Positions 33,404 through 45,030 of a stretch of DNA of 64,000 nucleotides are shown piece after piece. Made by a program: the position numbers and the translations under genes. The stretch is from Zizania palustris. Its lineage: Eukaryota > Streptophyta > Magnoliopsida > Poales > Poaceae. The notes under the pieces are model-generated. The model was not told the DNA's origin and searched no databases. It worked only from the letters and a program-made list of their open reading frames with translations. Position 1 is the first letter of the stretch. Each line of letters starts with the position of its first letter. The stretch spans positions 89,613,028 through 89,677,027 of the forward strand of contig JAAALK010000080.1 in assembly GCA_019279435.1 (NCBI GenBank), written 5' to 3'.

Positions 33404-36085
33404 TGTGAAACCAAGTGATGTTGCACTATGGTTTTTGTCTGTATGATGAGGGATTGACAAGGTTGAGTGATCTGGAGTGATGAGTGAGTGAGTTGTGGCT
33501 TGATTGCATCGATGGGATTAATGTGTGGATATGGATTATGTAGAGGGGATCGGTGTGCAGGGTGGAAATGCTAACCAACTGTCAATGGCGGGTGATCAAG
33601 GGTCAAGCGGGGAGCTTGATGCCAGAGGATCAAGAATGCTGGGTGAAGTTGGAGATGATCTAAGGAGTGCACGAGGAGATAGAGCAAGATATGGACGGAC
33701 GAATGGTCGAGACAGCGTGATGGTCAAGTCAGCAAAAGGGAGGCCAATGCAAGTGATCAAGCGGGTCAAGGGGATCGAGAGCGTGAGAGACTTGTTGGCG
33801 GTCGAGTTCGCAGATTGGCGTCACATGTCGGCGATCGAGGAGGCTTTGTAGGTTTTTGCTGAAAACGTCACATAATAAAATGTTTTTAATTCGAGTAATT
33901 AGGAGTTTATTTTTTCTGTTTGGGAAAATTACTCACATGCCATTATAATTTTTAGAAATTGCCTACATGCCACTGTCAGTGACTGTGGCGGCCCCCATCT
34001 AGCAGTGACACAACGATGGTATTTTGGCAAACCGTAAAAATCGTAATGGCACAGAAAAAATTAACCCTTTCTGTTTTGTCGTCTAGATTAAGTGTAATCT
34101 TTTAGTATTTTTCGGAATTCTTAATTCTAAAAAAATAATAAAATAATAGGGTAAATGATGTAATAAATTAGGAGTTTGCATTAATGTATTTTTCCAGAAT
34201 TTGCAATTCTAAAAATTAATTATGACAATTAGGTAAATACCTAGAACTTTAACCCTAATGTCATTTTGGAGATTTCTTTAATGGGCTTGCCTATATAAAG
34301 GACCCAAAAGCCTATAGTTTAGGTGACTTCTATTTTGTTCTAGCCTTTTTTTCTATTCTTATTTCATGCCTACTGTTCATCATATTGTGTCGGATCAAGC
34401 AGAGAGCTTCTAGCGCAGCTAGGAGCTTCCAGCGTAAGTACTGTTCATCCATATGTGATTCACTTTTGGAGCTGATTTTTGATTTTTTTTTGATCTATTT
34501 TTGGACCTGAGTTTTTCACAACTTTTGTTGTACAAATTTCCTAGGGTTCCATTTTTAAAGTTTGCAAAAGTTTTTGACAACTGCTGCATATATTTTTCTG
34601 TCAAACAAAATGTCTAAAAAGTTCTGAAAACTTCTGATTTCTGCTTAGTGTTGTGTTCTGTTTTCCGTCTGGATTCAATCTTGAGGTGATTTTTGATATA
34701 TTTTGGTACTGTTTTTGGACCTGAGTTCTGCATAACTTTTGTTGTCCAAGTTTCAAGGGTTCCATGTTTGAAATTTGCAAATGGTTCTGACTAGAGCTGC
34801 ATATAGTTTTTGGCTCACTTTGATCAAACCAGAAATTTTATTTTCAGATTATGTGCTGTGTTTGTGCTGAAGTTTTTGTTCTTTTTGCTCCTGAGAATTA
34901 AATGTGTACTTTCGTTTTTTGAGTGTTTTGTTTCCATCCGATTAGAGCTATTGCTTCTGTTCCTTTTGCCGTCCGAGAGACAGGAACACTTGATGGGCAA
35001 TAGTAAATAGCGCCGCTATTTTCTATGTGTGTTGTTCTCTGCATGCTTAATTTTCTTGATCTGGTTCTACAAAGTTCTTGCACTGCTCATAGTGTCTGTA
35101 GTTCTACGGTGTTCAGGTTCTGATTTGCTACAGCAATCTGCTATGCCTTGCCAGTTGATTTGCTCAAGCTTTATCCAGATGTTTTTGGTTCTGCAGAATG
35201 AGATTTAGCGCAACCACATCTGGTGAAGTGATCAGAGTGTTTTTCGACAGTTACTGTTCATGATTTTTCATATGGTTTTTGGCTGAGAAACACTATACGT
35301 ATTGGTTTTTGATTTGTGCTCCAATGTGTATTTCTGTGATTGCTCTTGAGTTCTCAGCCACTAGTTTCAGCTCATTATTATTGTATCACTGCTGCGCATG
35401 AATTGATACAAGGTGAATTTTCAATTCACTCGTGTGGTTTTCAGCCAAGCAGTGTAGAAACATGAGCTGCAAAGCAGCGATCACTTGATGCTTGCCATTG
35501 TACTATGTTGTGTGCACAGAAGTGTGTGTTGTGTTCAACAGAAGTTGTTGCAAGGAATTTTGTCTAAGGATGAAGGTAGAAGTCAAAAATTGTACTGAAA
35601 AGGATTCTTGATTATTTCTGTGTGAAAATTCTTTGTCATTCACCAAGCTTCAAGCCTGTAATTTGTTCAGCCCCTGATTTCAATAGAAACACCAGAAACA
35701 AAGTCGAGATACTTTGAGCCCGAAAGTTGGCACTTGTTACACCGAATCATACAGTCGGTAGTTCAATCTCCGAACTCTCAGCTGCTAGTCGGAGATCCAT
35801 AGTTTGACTGACCCTAGTCGGCGAACAAGATACCGACTCAGAAAGTGCAGTTGGCAACTCGAAGTCCGATTGAAGTATTTCGAAGTTTCAAAGTCCGATC
35901 AGAAAGGAAACATTTTATGAAGTGTTTTTGTGTGTATTTGAGTTACTCAATTGTTGTTTAAAACATTGTTTTTTCTGGTTGTCCATTTAGAGGTGTATTG
36001 GGTGTCTTTGAAAAGGCCATCAAATTCACAAGAATTTGTCGAGGCGACTATTCACCCCTCCTCTAGTCGCCATTCCGATTCCACA
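33404..36085 (+). mobile_element. 3' LTR of copia H
   Basis: TGTGAAACCAAGTG to CCGATTCCACA, 2682 bp. The same LTR appears inverted as solo LTR I (44862-37580). TATA at 34289-34300 (GCCTATATAAAGG). The terminus GGCGACTATTCACCCCTCC resembles those of the other copia LTRs here. The right end abuts the J antisense gene. Confidence 0.85.
34497..34830 (+). repeat. Imperfect internal duplication in LTR H
   Basis: A ~110-bp block (GGACCTGAGTTTTTCACAAC...CTGCATATATTTTT, about 34502-34600) recurs diverged at about 34735-34812 (GGACCTGAGTTCTGCATAAC...CTGCATATAGTTTT). The same block is seen in LTR I near 43920-44180. Confidence 0.7.
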
Positions 36086-36702
36086 ATTTTACACCAAGGC
36101 GATGAGTTGACTTGTAGCGGAAAGAAAGAGGATTGCAAGGGGAGATAATGTCAAGAGAGGTCAAGGCAAGGACATCTAGCAAAGATGGAGTCATCGGAAC
36201 ATGGCCGAAAACAAAGGCGTTAATGGTATCAGACCAGAAATAAAAAGTGGCGACGAGAAGTGGCTTGTTCTTTTAGGGTTCTACGTGGGAGATGCCGATA
36301 CAGTGGTCGATGCTGATTTCCTCCCAAGACAGATGGTTGGCGGTCGATACCGTGAGGTACCAATCGCGCCAGGAGGGAAGAGGACAAGGAAAAGCCCTAA
36401 ATCTAAGATGCCAATCGAAAGAGAGCATGGATGAACACTTAAAAGGAATCTGATTAGTTTATACGTTAAAGATGTCGGTGGGATTGGGGTTACCCATAGG
36501 ACCCAAGAAATGGTGAGTTCGGTGGTAAACCAGGGGAATCAAGACTTGGTTCTGCATGTTCTACAAAGAAGAAAGTAGAGAAGAAACGATAAGAAAAGGG
36601 GAACAGTAAAGAAAAGTGGTGGACGAACCAAGAAAAACAAAGAACAACGAAAAGAGAAGAATATCGAAGACTTACCTCGGGGATCACGTTCATGGTGGCC
36701 AT
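36086..36702 (-). pseudogene. Antisense plant-mobile-domain gene of Tat-like gypsy J, 5' exons
   Basis: Reading minus, a short first exon starts at the ATG ending at 36702 (MATMNVIPE). It ends at a consensus donor GAG/GTAAGT (36675); the acceptor TTCTTTGTAG is at 36561, giving a 115-base intron. Exon 2 continues LVYHRTHHFLGPMGNP, then in shifted frames WHLRFRAF, ANHLSWEEISIDHCIGISHV, VATFYFWSDTINAFVFGHVP and MTPSLLDVLALTSLDI, typical of the front half of the plant mobile domain. At 36086 the gene is cut by copia H and resumes at 32158. It runs opposite to J and has its own TATA box. Such antisense genes upstream of the 3' LTR are known in Tat-lineage elements. Confidence 0.7.
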
Positions 36703-36858
36703 CACTAGTGTTGCCGGAGTGCGGGGTTGGCGAAGGAGAAGAAGACTGCGAGCGGCTGTGGTCGCAAGTAGTACTAGAAGTAGATGGCAGCAAGCTCGAC
36801 GGCTAAAGTGAGCGGTAAGCAAAAAGCGTGGAGAAGAAAGGTGGAGTGGTCGGGGATA

Positions 36859-36868
36859 CTTATAAAGC
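36859..36868 (-). promoter_or_regulatory. TATA box of the J antisense gene
   Basis: The minus strand reads GCTTTATAAGT about 160 bp before the proposed ATG at 36702. Its placement fits a dedicated antisense promoter. Confidence 0.45.
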
Positions 36869-37341
36869 AATAGAGACTCCTCGGAAGCTGTGTTAAACTG
36901 ATCCCGCTAGATTTGGTGGAGACCACCTACAACGTTCGACAATAGGTAATCATTAGTATAGTTTTCAAAATGTCGAGATCTTTGTAGGTCCGGGATTATA
37001 GGAATTGAATCTTCAGCTTAAAGAGCACTAGTACAAAACCGTGTGGGATGAATCCTGGTCCGACGCCGCCACAAGGAAAAAGTAGATGCGTCAGAGCCAA
37101 GCAAAACCCATCATAGTTGTATATGGTCGAAGAAGAAGAAGATATGAAAAGGAAGAAGAAAAAGTGATACAGAGTCGGTACCCTAGGAAAAATTTTATAA
37201 AGTACCAGAAGATGAAGGGTTTCGGCTAACAATTAATGAGTGTGAAAAGATGTCATAGTTAGACATTTGAATAGACATGATAGTAGAGGAGGGTGATGAT
37301 GGCCGATAATTTTGAAACATCAGTAACTATTTAATGCTCCG
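36869..37341. other. Non-coding stretch of J between antisense gene and 3' LTR
   Basis: No convincing gene or motif seen apart from purine-rich runs (GAAGAAGAAGATATG, 37130-37145). Confidence 0.4.
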
Positions 37342-37355
37342 AAACGGGGGGCATG
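37342..37355 (+). other. Polypurine tract of gypsy J
   Basis: AAACGGGGGGCA next to a TGTTGATGCC LTR start; sets J's orientation as plus. Confidence 0.65.
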
Positions 37356-37579
37356 TGTTGATGCCAAGATTTAGTAGAGCCCATGCCTAGTAAAGATGTC
37401 GCACGATCAATAGAAGTCAAAGGAGTCCAATCAAAATTACTCTAAGAAGCCCATCCATATTGTTACAAAATGAATGGATATGAAGGAGCCGACGAAGGAA
37501 AGGGAATATAAAGATGATCTAGAATCGGTTACAATGTGAGTTACATGGACGACAAGTCTCGAACTATAAATATGTATCT
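37356..37579 (+). mobile_element. 3' LTR of gypsy J, first part
   Basis: Starts TGTTGATGCCAAGATT; TATA ACTATAAATATG at 37563-37574. Solo LTR I is inserted immediately after; the LTR continues at 44868. TATCT at 37575-37579 is the duplicated target of I. Confidence 0.7.
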
Positions 37580-38899
37580 TGTGGGATCAGAATGGCAACA
37601 AGAGGGGGTGAATAGGCAGCTCAACAAATTTTTGTGAATCTGATGGCCTGGCCTGAACACCCAACGCTCCTCTAAAAATTTCAAATTCAAACTTCTGTTT
37701 AGATCGGAATTTTAACAGTTGATTTATATTGTCGGCATTTGAATCTCCGAAACTAACTATCTAGATTGACACTTGATTTGTCAACATTGTTCAGTCGGTA
37801 ACTGATTGGTCAACAACACTCATAACACCAGAAAAATCAATAGAAATAAAATTCAAATAGTTTGTGATAGATTATGTTATGTAATGTTGAGTATTCAATC
37901 ACAACAACAATCAGATGAGCTTGAACACATACAATTTTAATTACCCATTTCAATTGAATCTTCAAGTAAAAATTCAGATTTGATCAAGAACACTCAAGTT
38001 TCAGATATACTTTAGACATGAAAATTTTGAAAACCATTTACTCTACAGATATATGGTCACTCACATGACATTAATCAACTTCAGTTAACAATCCTTATCA
38101 CAGACTGAAAGCTTCATGCAGAAGAATTCGAATCATCCAACAAATAGCACATTCAGAAATTTCAGCATAGATTATATGTACTGAATATTCAGAAACAGTG
38201 TTGTATCAAAGTGTCGTATCAGTACAAGCAGAATACTAGAGTCAACAACAAACTATGCAGATTTAGTGAATTGAATCTCAAGAATTCAGTTCTGATCACT
38301 ACACAAGAGCAATAAGAATGCACTCCATTTCAGTGAAGATTGAAGTGAAATTTTTAGGAATTGACATGTTTCAAAACTGCATTGTACTGTTTCATCTAAA
38401 ATCCAACAAAAACACTAATGAATAGTGCCAGATAGAAGGATCTTAAACATACGAACACATGTAGAAAATATGGACTCTTCAGCAGAAAATAGCAGTAGCA
38501 AAAATACTTTAGAAGATGAACCAATATGTCAATTCAGACAGAAAGAAATCAAAACAATAATTTTCTGAAACCTGAACACAATCTTCTGTCAACCAAAACA
38601 ACTGTAGTGCTTGTCTAATGGTGTTGGCTACTGAAGTTGTTCTCTCAGTGGCCGAAAAGATTGGAATCAGTAATAAAAACAGAAGCAAACTAGACAGATT
38701 CAAAGAGAAGAAAAACTGGTCAAAGGCTTCTCACAAGAACCAAAACAGTGCACCTGTTTTGTCTGCAGTATCCATGGCGATGCTAAGTGATGATTCTACA
38801 TGCAGTATCCATGGCGGTACTCAATGATGATGTTGTAGAATGACCAGGATGATGGATAAACCTTGTAGTGTGGTACTGCTTTTCTCGGCAAGGTGTTCC

Positions 38900-40044
38900 T
38901 GATGGAAGGGGGGTGCCCGATCTTAAGGCAGGTGGGGGATAAACAATGATTTATGGAGAACTCGATGTTGACGATCCAGGTTTCTGATCCACAAGATCGG
39001 CCCTTGCAATCGCTACACCACTGCTCCATTGGTTATCAATCAAGCACATCCTGATTGACCTCACCAAGAAGGCTAATGCTTGCTTGTGAATCGAAGAACA
39101 CAAGCAAGAACGCAGAAAACACAATCGAATTGAAAATTCTATTGGAATCTGCGAATTGGAGTTCACTTACAAATCCGGCGAAACGGCGGCTATCAAAGTA
39201 ACATGTAAACTAAACCCAAAAACCCTAGATGGCTATAGAAACACCTTATATAGTAGTTTGGAACGCACCCCTAATGGGCTCAACTTGATACACGGCCCAA
39301 AGGCCCAATAACACAGAAAATAGCATTGTGACAGATTCTGGACTCTATATTGTTTTGAATATTCCCGTTGATCTAAACTAATTTTGAGATGAAACTAGCG
39401 GCATTGGAAAGGTTATTAAGTTATCTTTCCGTGGGCTGTGTGGAACGTCAAAAACGGAGTCCGTATGTGGCCTGGGTGATGATTTTAGTGCACGCTGCTC
39501 CTGGAATCCGAGTGGACACGAATTGTAGTTGGATTGGACTCTCAAATTGGCTTGGACGTCCTTCCTGGTTCTTCTCCAACTCTTTGTTTATCTCCAAGTG
39601 ATTTTCATCATCTCCATGGTTCCTAACAATAATAATAATATTGGGTAGTAATTTATTCTCAAGATAATATACTTAGATACTTAGAAACGAGTTGACCAGG
39701 ATATTTAATCGTCGGGCTCGAACTCGAATAATTGGATCTTGGTATTCATGTATGGTTGTATCATTGGTAGGGATGTCCTCATCATCCCCCCTTCTTGATT
39801 TAGAGTAATCCTCGACTCAACGTCTATTGGTCCCCAATCAACTTCCATGATAATACAAGAGTTCCATATACATGCATCTCTTCTATTAATCCAAGAAAGT
39901 ATTTCTGAAATTGAAAATAAATGCATCTCATGGTGTAGCATCTGAAGTTCAAATATATAAAAATTAAATCTAACATGGAAAGAATACACCTTAACTTGTT
40001 TCCTCACAATCATTATCCTATCACATTTGGAGATGTTCTCATCA
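38900..40044 (-). mobile_element. 3' LTR of element K
   Basis: 1145 bp, TGATGGAAGGGGGGTGCCCG...TGTTCTCATCA on the plus strand; matches 42501-43644 with scattered differences. TATA (minus CTACTATATAAGG) at 39243-39256. The minus-strand frame in it (EVDWGPIDVESRITLNQEGG) is an echo of the gypsy polyprotein end. Confidence 0.85.
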
Positions 40045-40060
40045 TTCTCCCCCTCTTGAA
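40045..40060 (-). other. Polypurine tract of element K
   Basis: The minus strand reads TTTCAAGAGGGGGAGAA directly before the LTR start TGATGAGAAC. Confidence 0.75.
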
Positions 40061-40328
40061 ATAGAGTCATCCTCGACTCATACTCATCTTTTGCTCCCAT
40101 GGTTGGTTTCAATTCTGCAACGTTAAATGTGGAACTATCCCAAAACTTGGGAGGCAAGACAAGTTTATATTTATGTAACTCAACATAAGATAAAAACTCA
40201 GGAGACATATCAAATTTACACTTATGTAGCTCAATATGAGATAAATACTTAGTGATAACTGGGGGCAAAGTATAAACTATATTAGTAAGAGAATAATAAG
40301 GAGTTTCACAAATCACAACATAGCACAC
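40045..40328 (-). pseudogene. Integrase C-terminal tail remnant in element K
   Basis: The minus frame from 40328 contains VELHKYKLVLPPKFWDSS, TFNVAELKPTMGAKDEYESR and MTLFQEGENDENIS. This is the signature of the extreme C-terminus of Ty3/gypsy integrase polyproteins (YKLxLP...TFNVAxLxP...SRxxxxQEGxDD). The frame runs on into the 3' LTR. Nothing of the catalytic integrase or reverse transcriptase precedes it, so a large deletion joined gag to this tail. Within the LTR a second, similar piece occurs (VESRTTPNQEGEDDEDIPTN at about 43420-43370, then RARQLNLHVNSFL). This ties K to gypsy although its primer site is of the tRNA-Met type. Confidence 0.7.
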
Positions 40329-40581
40329 ATCTTGACTATGAATTTCAGTTTGATCAGTTTTATGTGCAAGGATAGAAGAATCTTTTAATTCGATTTCATG
40401 CTGAATTCATATCTAATATCAAGTTGTTTGCTCTCATTAGTTTCCGTCTCAATATCATCTTTAACAATTTCATTAGAAGTTGAAACTAACAAAGTAGATT
40501 TCACATTCTCATGCACAACGGTATAGTTATTAGTCCTATCATGGTGAAGTGCATCATTATCAAATTGCAAAGGGTGTTCTA

Positions 40582-41394
40582 TTATTTCATCTGATAAAGC
40601 AACCTCAACATGTACCTGTAAGGACTTTTACCTGATACCTCAACTCGTGTAGAGATGGAAGGCCATATGCTTGCTGATGTTTGTGCAGGTACATGTGCAG
40701 GTGCATGACGAACACTTGAAGAAGAGAAAGGCTTGGTTAGTACCGGTGTGATCGTCACTCGCGGTGGATAGGAGTCTCTTGCCTTGTATTGTTGTTCCTG
40801 CAATTCTTTCTCTTCAATGATGGCAAGATAAAACAAACGACTAAGAGTACTAAATTATTTATAATAAATGATATCTTGAATCTCATGCCTCAATCTATCA
40901 TAGAAGTGCCACATCGTTTCCTCCGAGTGCTCCACAACACCACAACGGGTCATGCTCTCACGAAGCTCAGCATAATACTCTCTCACATATATGTTACCTT
41001 AAACTAAGCATTGTAGTTTTTTACAAAATTCATGATGATAAGAAGGAGAGACAAATTTACAATGCATGGCTCTTTTGAAATGACTCCATGTATCAGGTTG
41101 TAATTGAAGTTCACTTATATCTTCCCACCAGATTAAAGCACGATTTTTAAACATACTAGTTGCTTGTTTAACTCTATGTTGTTCAGGAACTAGATATAAG
41201 TTAAATTTATGCTCTACGGTCATCTCCCAATCTAGGTATTCTTCAGCATCATATTCACCATAAAAAGATGGGATGGTAAACTTACTTCTGATAGAAGAAA
41301 CATTGTTACCATGATTATGATTTGTCGCACCTTCCATACCTGTCATGGTTAGTAGAAAAGGAAAAACACTTGGAAAAAATATTAGCCCTATCAA
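40582..41394 (-). pseudogene. Gag of element K (gypsy type)
   Basis: The minus frame 41394-40999 carries MEGATNHNHGNNVSSIRSKF, FTIPSFYGEYDAEEYLDWEM, ATSMFKNRALIWWEDI and SHFKRAMHCKFVSPSYHHEF, a clear Retrotrans_gag domain (PF03732 type). A TAA at 40999-41001 interrupts it, then the domain continues (YAELRESMTRCGVVEHSEET). Next come a stop near 40857 and a further stretch to 40582 (FYLAIIEEKELQEQQYKARD). The start could be at 41394 or at the ATG at 41346 (MTGMEGATNH). No CCHC zinc knuckle is visible. Gag would form particles; with two stops this copy is probably dead, but such elements can move with Gag-Pol from a partner. Confidence 0.8.
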
Positions 41395-42487
41395 CTATTA
41401 GGTAGTGGAATGTATTCTCGCTCACACTCAAGCATCTTACCATAATCTTACAAGGTTTTTACCATCGCAGGACAGTGGATGGCACAATCTTGGTCGTGGC
41501 ACAATTCTTGACTAGTTGGTGACTTCCAAAGAGAGTGGTATATGATTGCAAAGACTCAAGTTGCACTGATCAGAAGTATATATGTGGAGTCTAGGCGGTT
41601 AAATAAGAGTAATCTATATGGTGGAACATGATTTAGAAACAGATAGTAATATTAAATAAATGTCCAGAGTACTTGTACTAATTGCTGGTCTGAATGTGAT
41701 CCCTATGACAACAAGGCTTAAATGAGAGAGTGGTTGAGGCTCAAAGGATGACAATTAGATTGATAAAATCAGCACAAAACAGTACCGAAAACAGCACCAC
41801 ACAAAACTAATATCTTCCAAGCTTATCCCTAAGTGCTCATCTTTTTTCGATATTCTTCTTTTTCGATATTTTTTAACTCTTTTTTGAACTCTTTTTTTAA
41901 ACTTCTTTTTTTTACTAGGAGCACAAACAAGACAGACCAAGAAGATGTGATACAATTTTGCTGCAAAGAAGTGCTATGTAGATAAATAAAGATGAGTTGA
42001 AAAATCTGCGCAGGAAACTTTGGGGCTAGAAAACTCGATCTTTCCGGCTGAATTTGGAAAAACTAAAATTGGCGAACCTAGAAAGCTAGGAAAACTTAGA
42101 TCTAATTTTTTTTGTAGATTTCTAAAAATGTATTTATATTCCTTATTCGGAGTCCATATGCAAATATATGACTGTTTTATCAGAGGGGGTATAAATCAGG
42201 GTTTTTAGGTTCTAGTTCGGACGTGAATTGCAAATCAAAGGGGATTTATGGGTGGTGGCTAGTATAATGGATTTAGAAAAAGGGATCACAATACTAACCA
42301 GCAACCGGACTTGACTAAGGACACAAACTCAATACTACGGACTCTGAAACCAAAACATGCAAAGGCTAGGGATGGTCTTGGATTGGGGAAAACCTACGAC
42401 TACAAATTTTTTGTTGGCTTTTCGTGGACTATGGGATGAATATGAAATCAATCTAATCTAAGATACACGAACCTAACGGTAAACCAA
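41395..42487 (-). other. Leader of element K between primer site and gag
   Basis: About 1.1 kb with no credible coding. It includes a T/A-rich run near 41850-41915. Long untranslated leaders carry packaging signals in related elements; none can be identified here by eye. Confidence 0.5.
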
Positions 42488-42500
42488 GATCTGATACCAC
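42488..42500 (-). other. Primer binding site of element K
   Basis: The minus strand reads AGTGGTATCAGATC next to the LTR end CCATCA, close to the initiator tRNA-Met complement TGGTATCAGAGC (last bases differ). Confidence 0.75.
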
Positions 42501-43644
42501 TTGATGGAGGGGGGGTGCCCGATCTTCCATCAGGTGGGGAGATAAACAACGATTTGTGGAGAACTCAACGTTGACGATTCGGCTTCCGATCCACAAGATC
42601 GGCCCTTGTAATCGCTACACCACTGCTCCGTTGGTTATCAATCAAGCATAACCTGATTGACCTAGCCAAGAAGGCTATCCTTGCCTGCGAATCAAAGAAC
42701 ACAAGCAAAACGCAGAAAACGCAATCGAATTAAAATTCTATTGAATGTGCAAATTAGGGTTCACTTACAAATCCGGTAGAGCGGCGGCTATTAAAGAAAC
42801 GTGTAAACTAAGACCCAAAACCCTAGATGGCTGTAGAAACACCTTATATAGTAGTTTGGGACACACTCCTAATGGGCTCAACTGATACAAGGCCCAAAGG
42901 CCCAATAACACAGAAAACAACATGCTGACAGATTCTAGACTCTATCTTGTTTTGACGATTCCCGTTGATATAGAACTAATTTTGAGATGAAACTGGCGGA
43001 ATTGGAAATGTTATTAAGTTATCTTTCCGTGGCTTGGTGGAACGTCAAAAACAGGAGTCTGTATGTGGCCTGGGCGATGATTTTAGTGCATGCTGCTCCT
43101 GGAATCCGAGTTGGACTACGGATTGTAGTTGGATTGGACTCTCAAATTGGCTTGGACGTCCTTCCTGATTCTTCTCCAACTCTTTATTTATCTCCAAGTG
43201 ATTTTATCATCTCCATGGTTCCTAACAATAATAATAATATTAGGTAGTAATTTATTCCCAAGATAATATACTAATATACTTAGAAACGAGTTGACATGAA
43301 GATTTAATTGTCGTGCTCGAACTCAAATAATTGGATCTTGGTATTCATGTATGGTTGTATCATTGGTAGGGATGTCCTCATCATCCTCCCCTTCTTGATT
43401 TGGAGTCGTCCTTGACTCAACGTCTATTGGTCCCCAATCAACTTCCATGATAATACAAGAGTTCCATATACATGCATCTCTTCTATTAATCCAAGAAATT
43501 ATTTCTGAAATTAAAAATGAATACATCTCATGGTGTAGCATCTGAAGTTCAAATATATAAAAATTAAATCTAACATTGAAAGCATGCACCTTAACTTGTT
43601 TCCTCATAATCATGATCCTATCACAACTGGAGATGTTCTCATCA
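42501..43644 (-). mobile_element. 5' LTR of element K
   Basis: 1144 bp; direct copy of 38900-40044. TATA on minus at about 42841-42854. Confidence 0.85.
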
Positions 43645-44867
43645 GTTCCTAGCAACAAAATCAACAATGGTAGCAAGAAAATCAAAGAACAAAGACAAAT
43701 TTGAAACTCTGTAGTCCCGGCGCTCAGCGCTATTCATCCACCGGCAAAAGGAACAGGGCCGAAGGACTCATTAATTGCAGCAAGAAAAAATAGAGATTCT
43801 GAAATAGAAAGCTTACAAAAGTTGATTCACAGCACAAGGAATGAGCAAGATTTCAGAACAAAAGATAACACCCAAACTGAACACAAATTTCTGGTTTTAA
43901 TCAAAGTGGGAGAAAAACTATATGTAGTTGTGGTCAGAACCTTTTCTAAATTTTAAACAAGGAACCCTTGAAACTTGGACAACAAATGTTATGTAGAACT
44001 CAGGTCCAAAATCAGTACAAAAATAGATCAAACGTCTCCTCAAAAATTGAATACAGACTGAAATCAGAACACTATACTCAGCAGAAATCACAAGTGTTCA
44101 GAATTTTTTAGGCACTTTGTTGGGCAAAAAAATATATGCAGCAGTGATCAAAAACTTTTGCAAACTTCAAAAATAGAACCCTGAAAAGTTTTTTAGATTA
44201 ACATGAGTTATTTTCAGAATTGTATATTATGAAAACTACCCATATTAAAATCTAATTTTTATTATTACAACTTGACTCTACTCTTTTAATATATTTTCAG
44301 AAATTTGGAAATTCTGAAAAATACTAAAAATTTACACTTACTATAAAAAACTAAAAACAAATAGACTACTAATTCTTGGAATTAAAATACATTTAAAGAT
44401 GAGATGGTTTTTAGCAAAAACCGACAAAGCCTCCTCGATCGCCGACATGTGATGCCAATCTACAAACTCGACCGCCAGCAAGTCTCTCCCGTTCTCGATC
44501 CCCTCGAGCCGCCCGATCACTTGCACTGGCCTCCCTTTTGCTGACTTGACCGTCACCCTATCTCGACCATCCAACCATCCATGTTTTGCTCTATCTCCTT
44601 GTGCACTCCAGAGATCATCTCTAACTTCACCCGACATCCTTGATCCTCTAGCATCAGGCTCCCCGCTCGACCCGTCACACATGAGACAAGTCAAATCAAG
44701 AGATGCAACGCAACCGATCCCCTCGACATCCACTATCCACAACCACACATTGATCCCATCGATGCAATCAAACCATCACTCACTCAATCACTCGATTGCT
44801 CATCCTTGTCAATCACTTATCACAAAGACAGAAACCATAGTGCGACCGCACTTGGTTTCACATATCT

Positions 44868-45030
44868 AGTAGCTAGGTTTAGCACACAGAATTAACCACA
44901 ACAAACTACTACTTTCACCGCATCATCACCCTTAGACTCCCAAGGTTAATTCTGACGGGACTTGGCACTTGCAACCGGGCTGCATCGTCGCGATCTCGGT
45001 TGTGAAGAGGTGGTTGCCACCCGACGTCAC
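44868..45030 (+). mobile_element. 3' LTR of gypsy J, continued to the gap
   Basis: Follows the second TATCT copy. It would be the transcribed part of the LTR downstream of the TATA at 37563. The LTR end is not seen: the sequence runs into Ns after CCGACGTCAC. Confidence 0.5.

Larger units (their letters stand above)
38900..43644 (-). mobile_element. Complete gag-only gypsy-type retrotransposon K
   Basis: Two 1.14 kb direct LTRs (38900-40044, 42501-43644), a tRNA-Met primer site, a polypurine tract and a perfect 5-bp duplication GTTCC (38895-38899, 43645-43649). The 2.46 kb internal region contains a gypsy Gag domain and an integrase C-terminal tail but no protease, reverse transcriptase or integrase core. 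It is non-autonomous and fits the TR-GAG type (LTR elements that keep only gag). Confidence 0.85.
37580..44862 (-). mobile_element. Solo LTR I (copia H family), interrupted by gypsy K
   Basis: Reading minus it begins TGTGAAACCAAGTGCGG at 44862 and ends GATCCCACA at 37580. It is flanked by TATCT on both sides (37575-37579, 44863-44867). No internal coding region belongs to it: the insertion K occupies 38900-43644. Without K and one GTTCC copy it is about 2.5 kb, comparable with LTR H (2.68 kb). A solo LTR is the usual product of recombination between the two LTRs of a full element. Confidence 0.85.

Noticed and set aside
39389..39601. 70-codon frame repeated at 42987-43247
   Set aside because: The two copies are the two LTRs of K; the frame is not conserved between them beyond chance and is antisense to the element.
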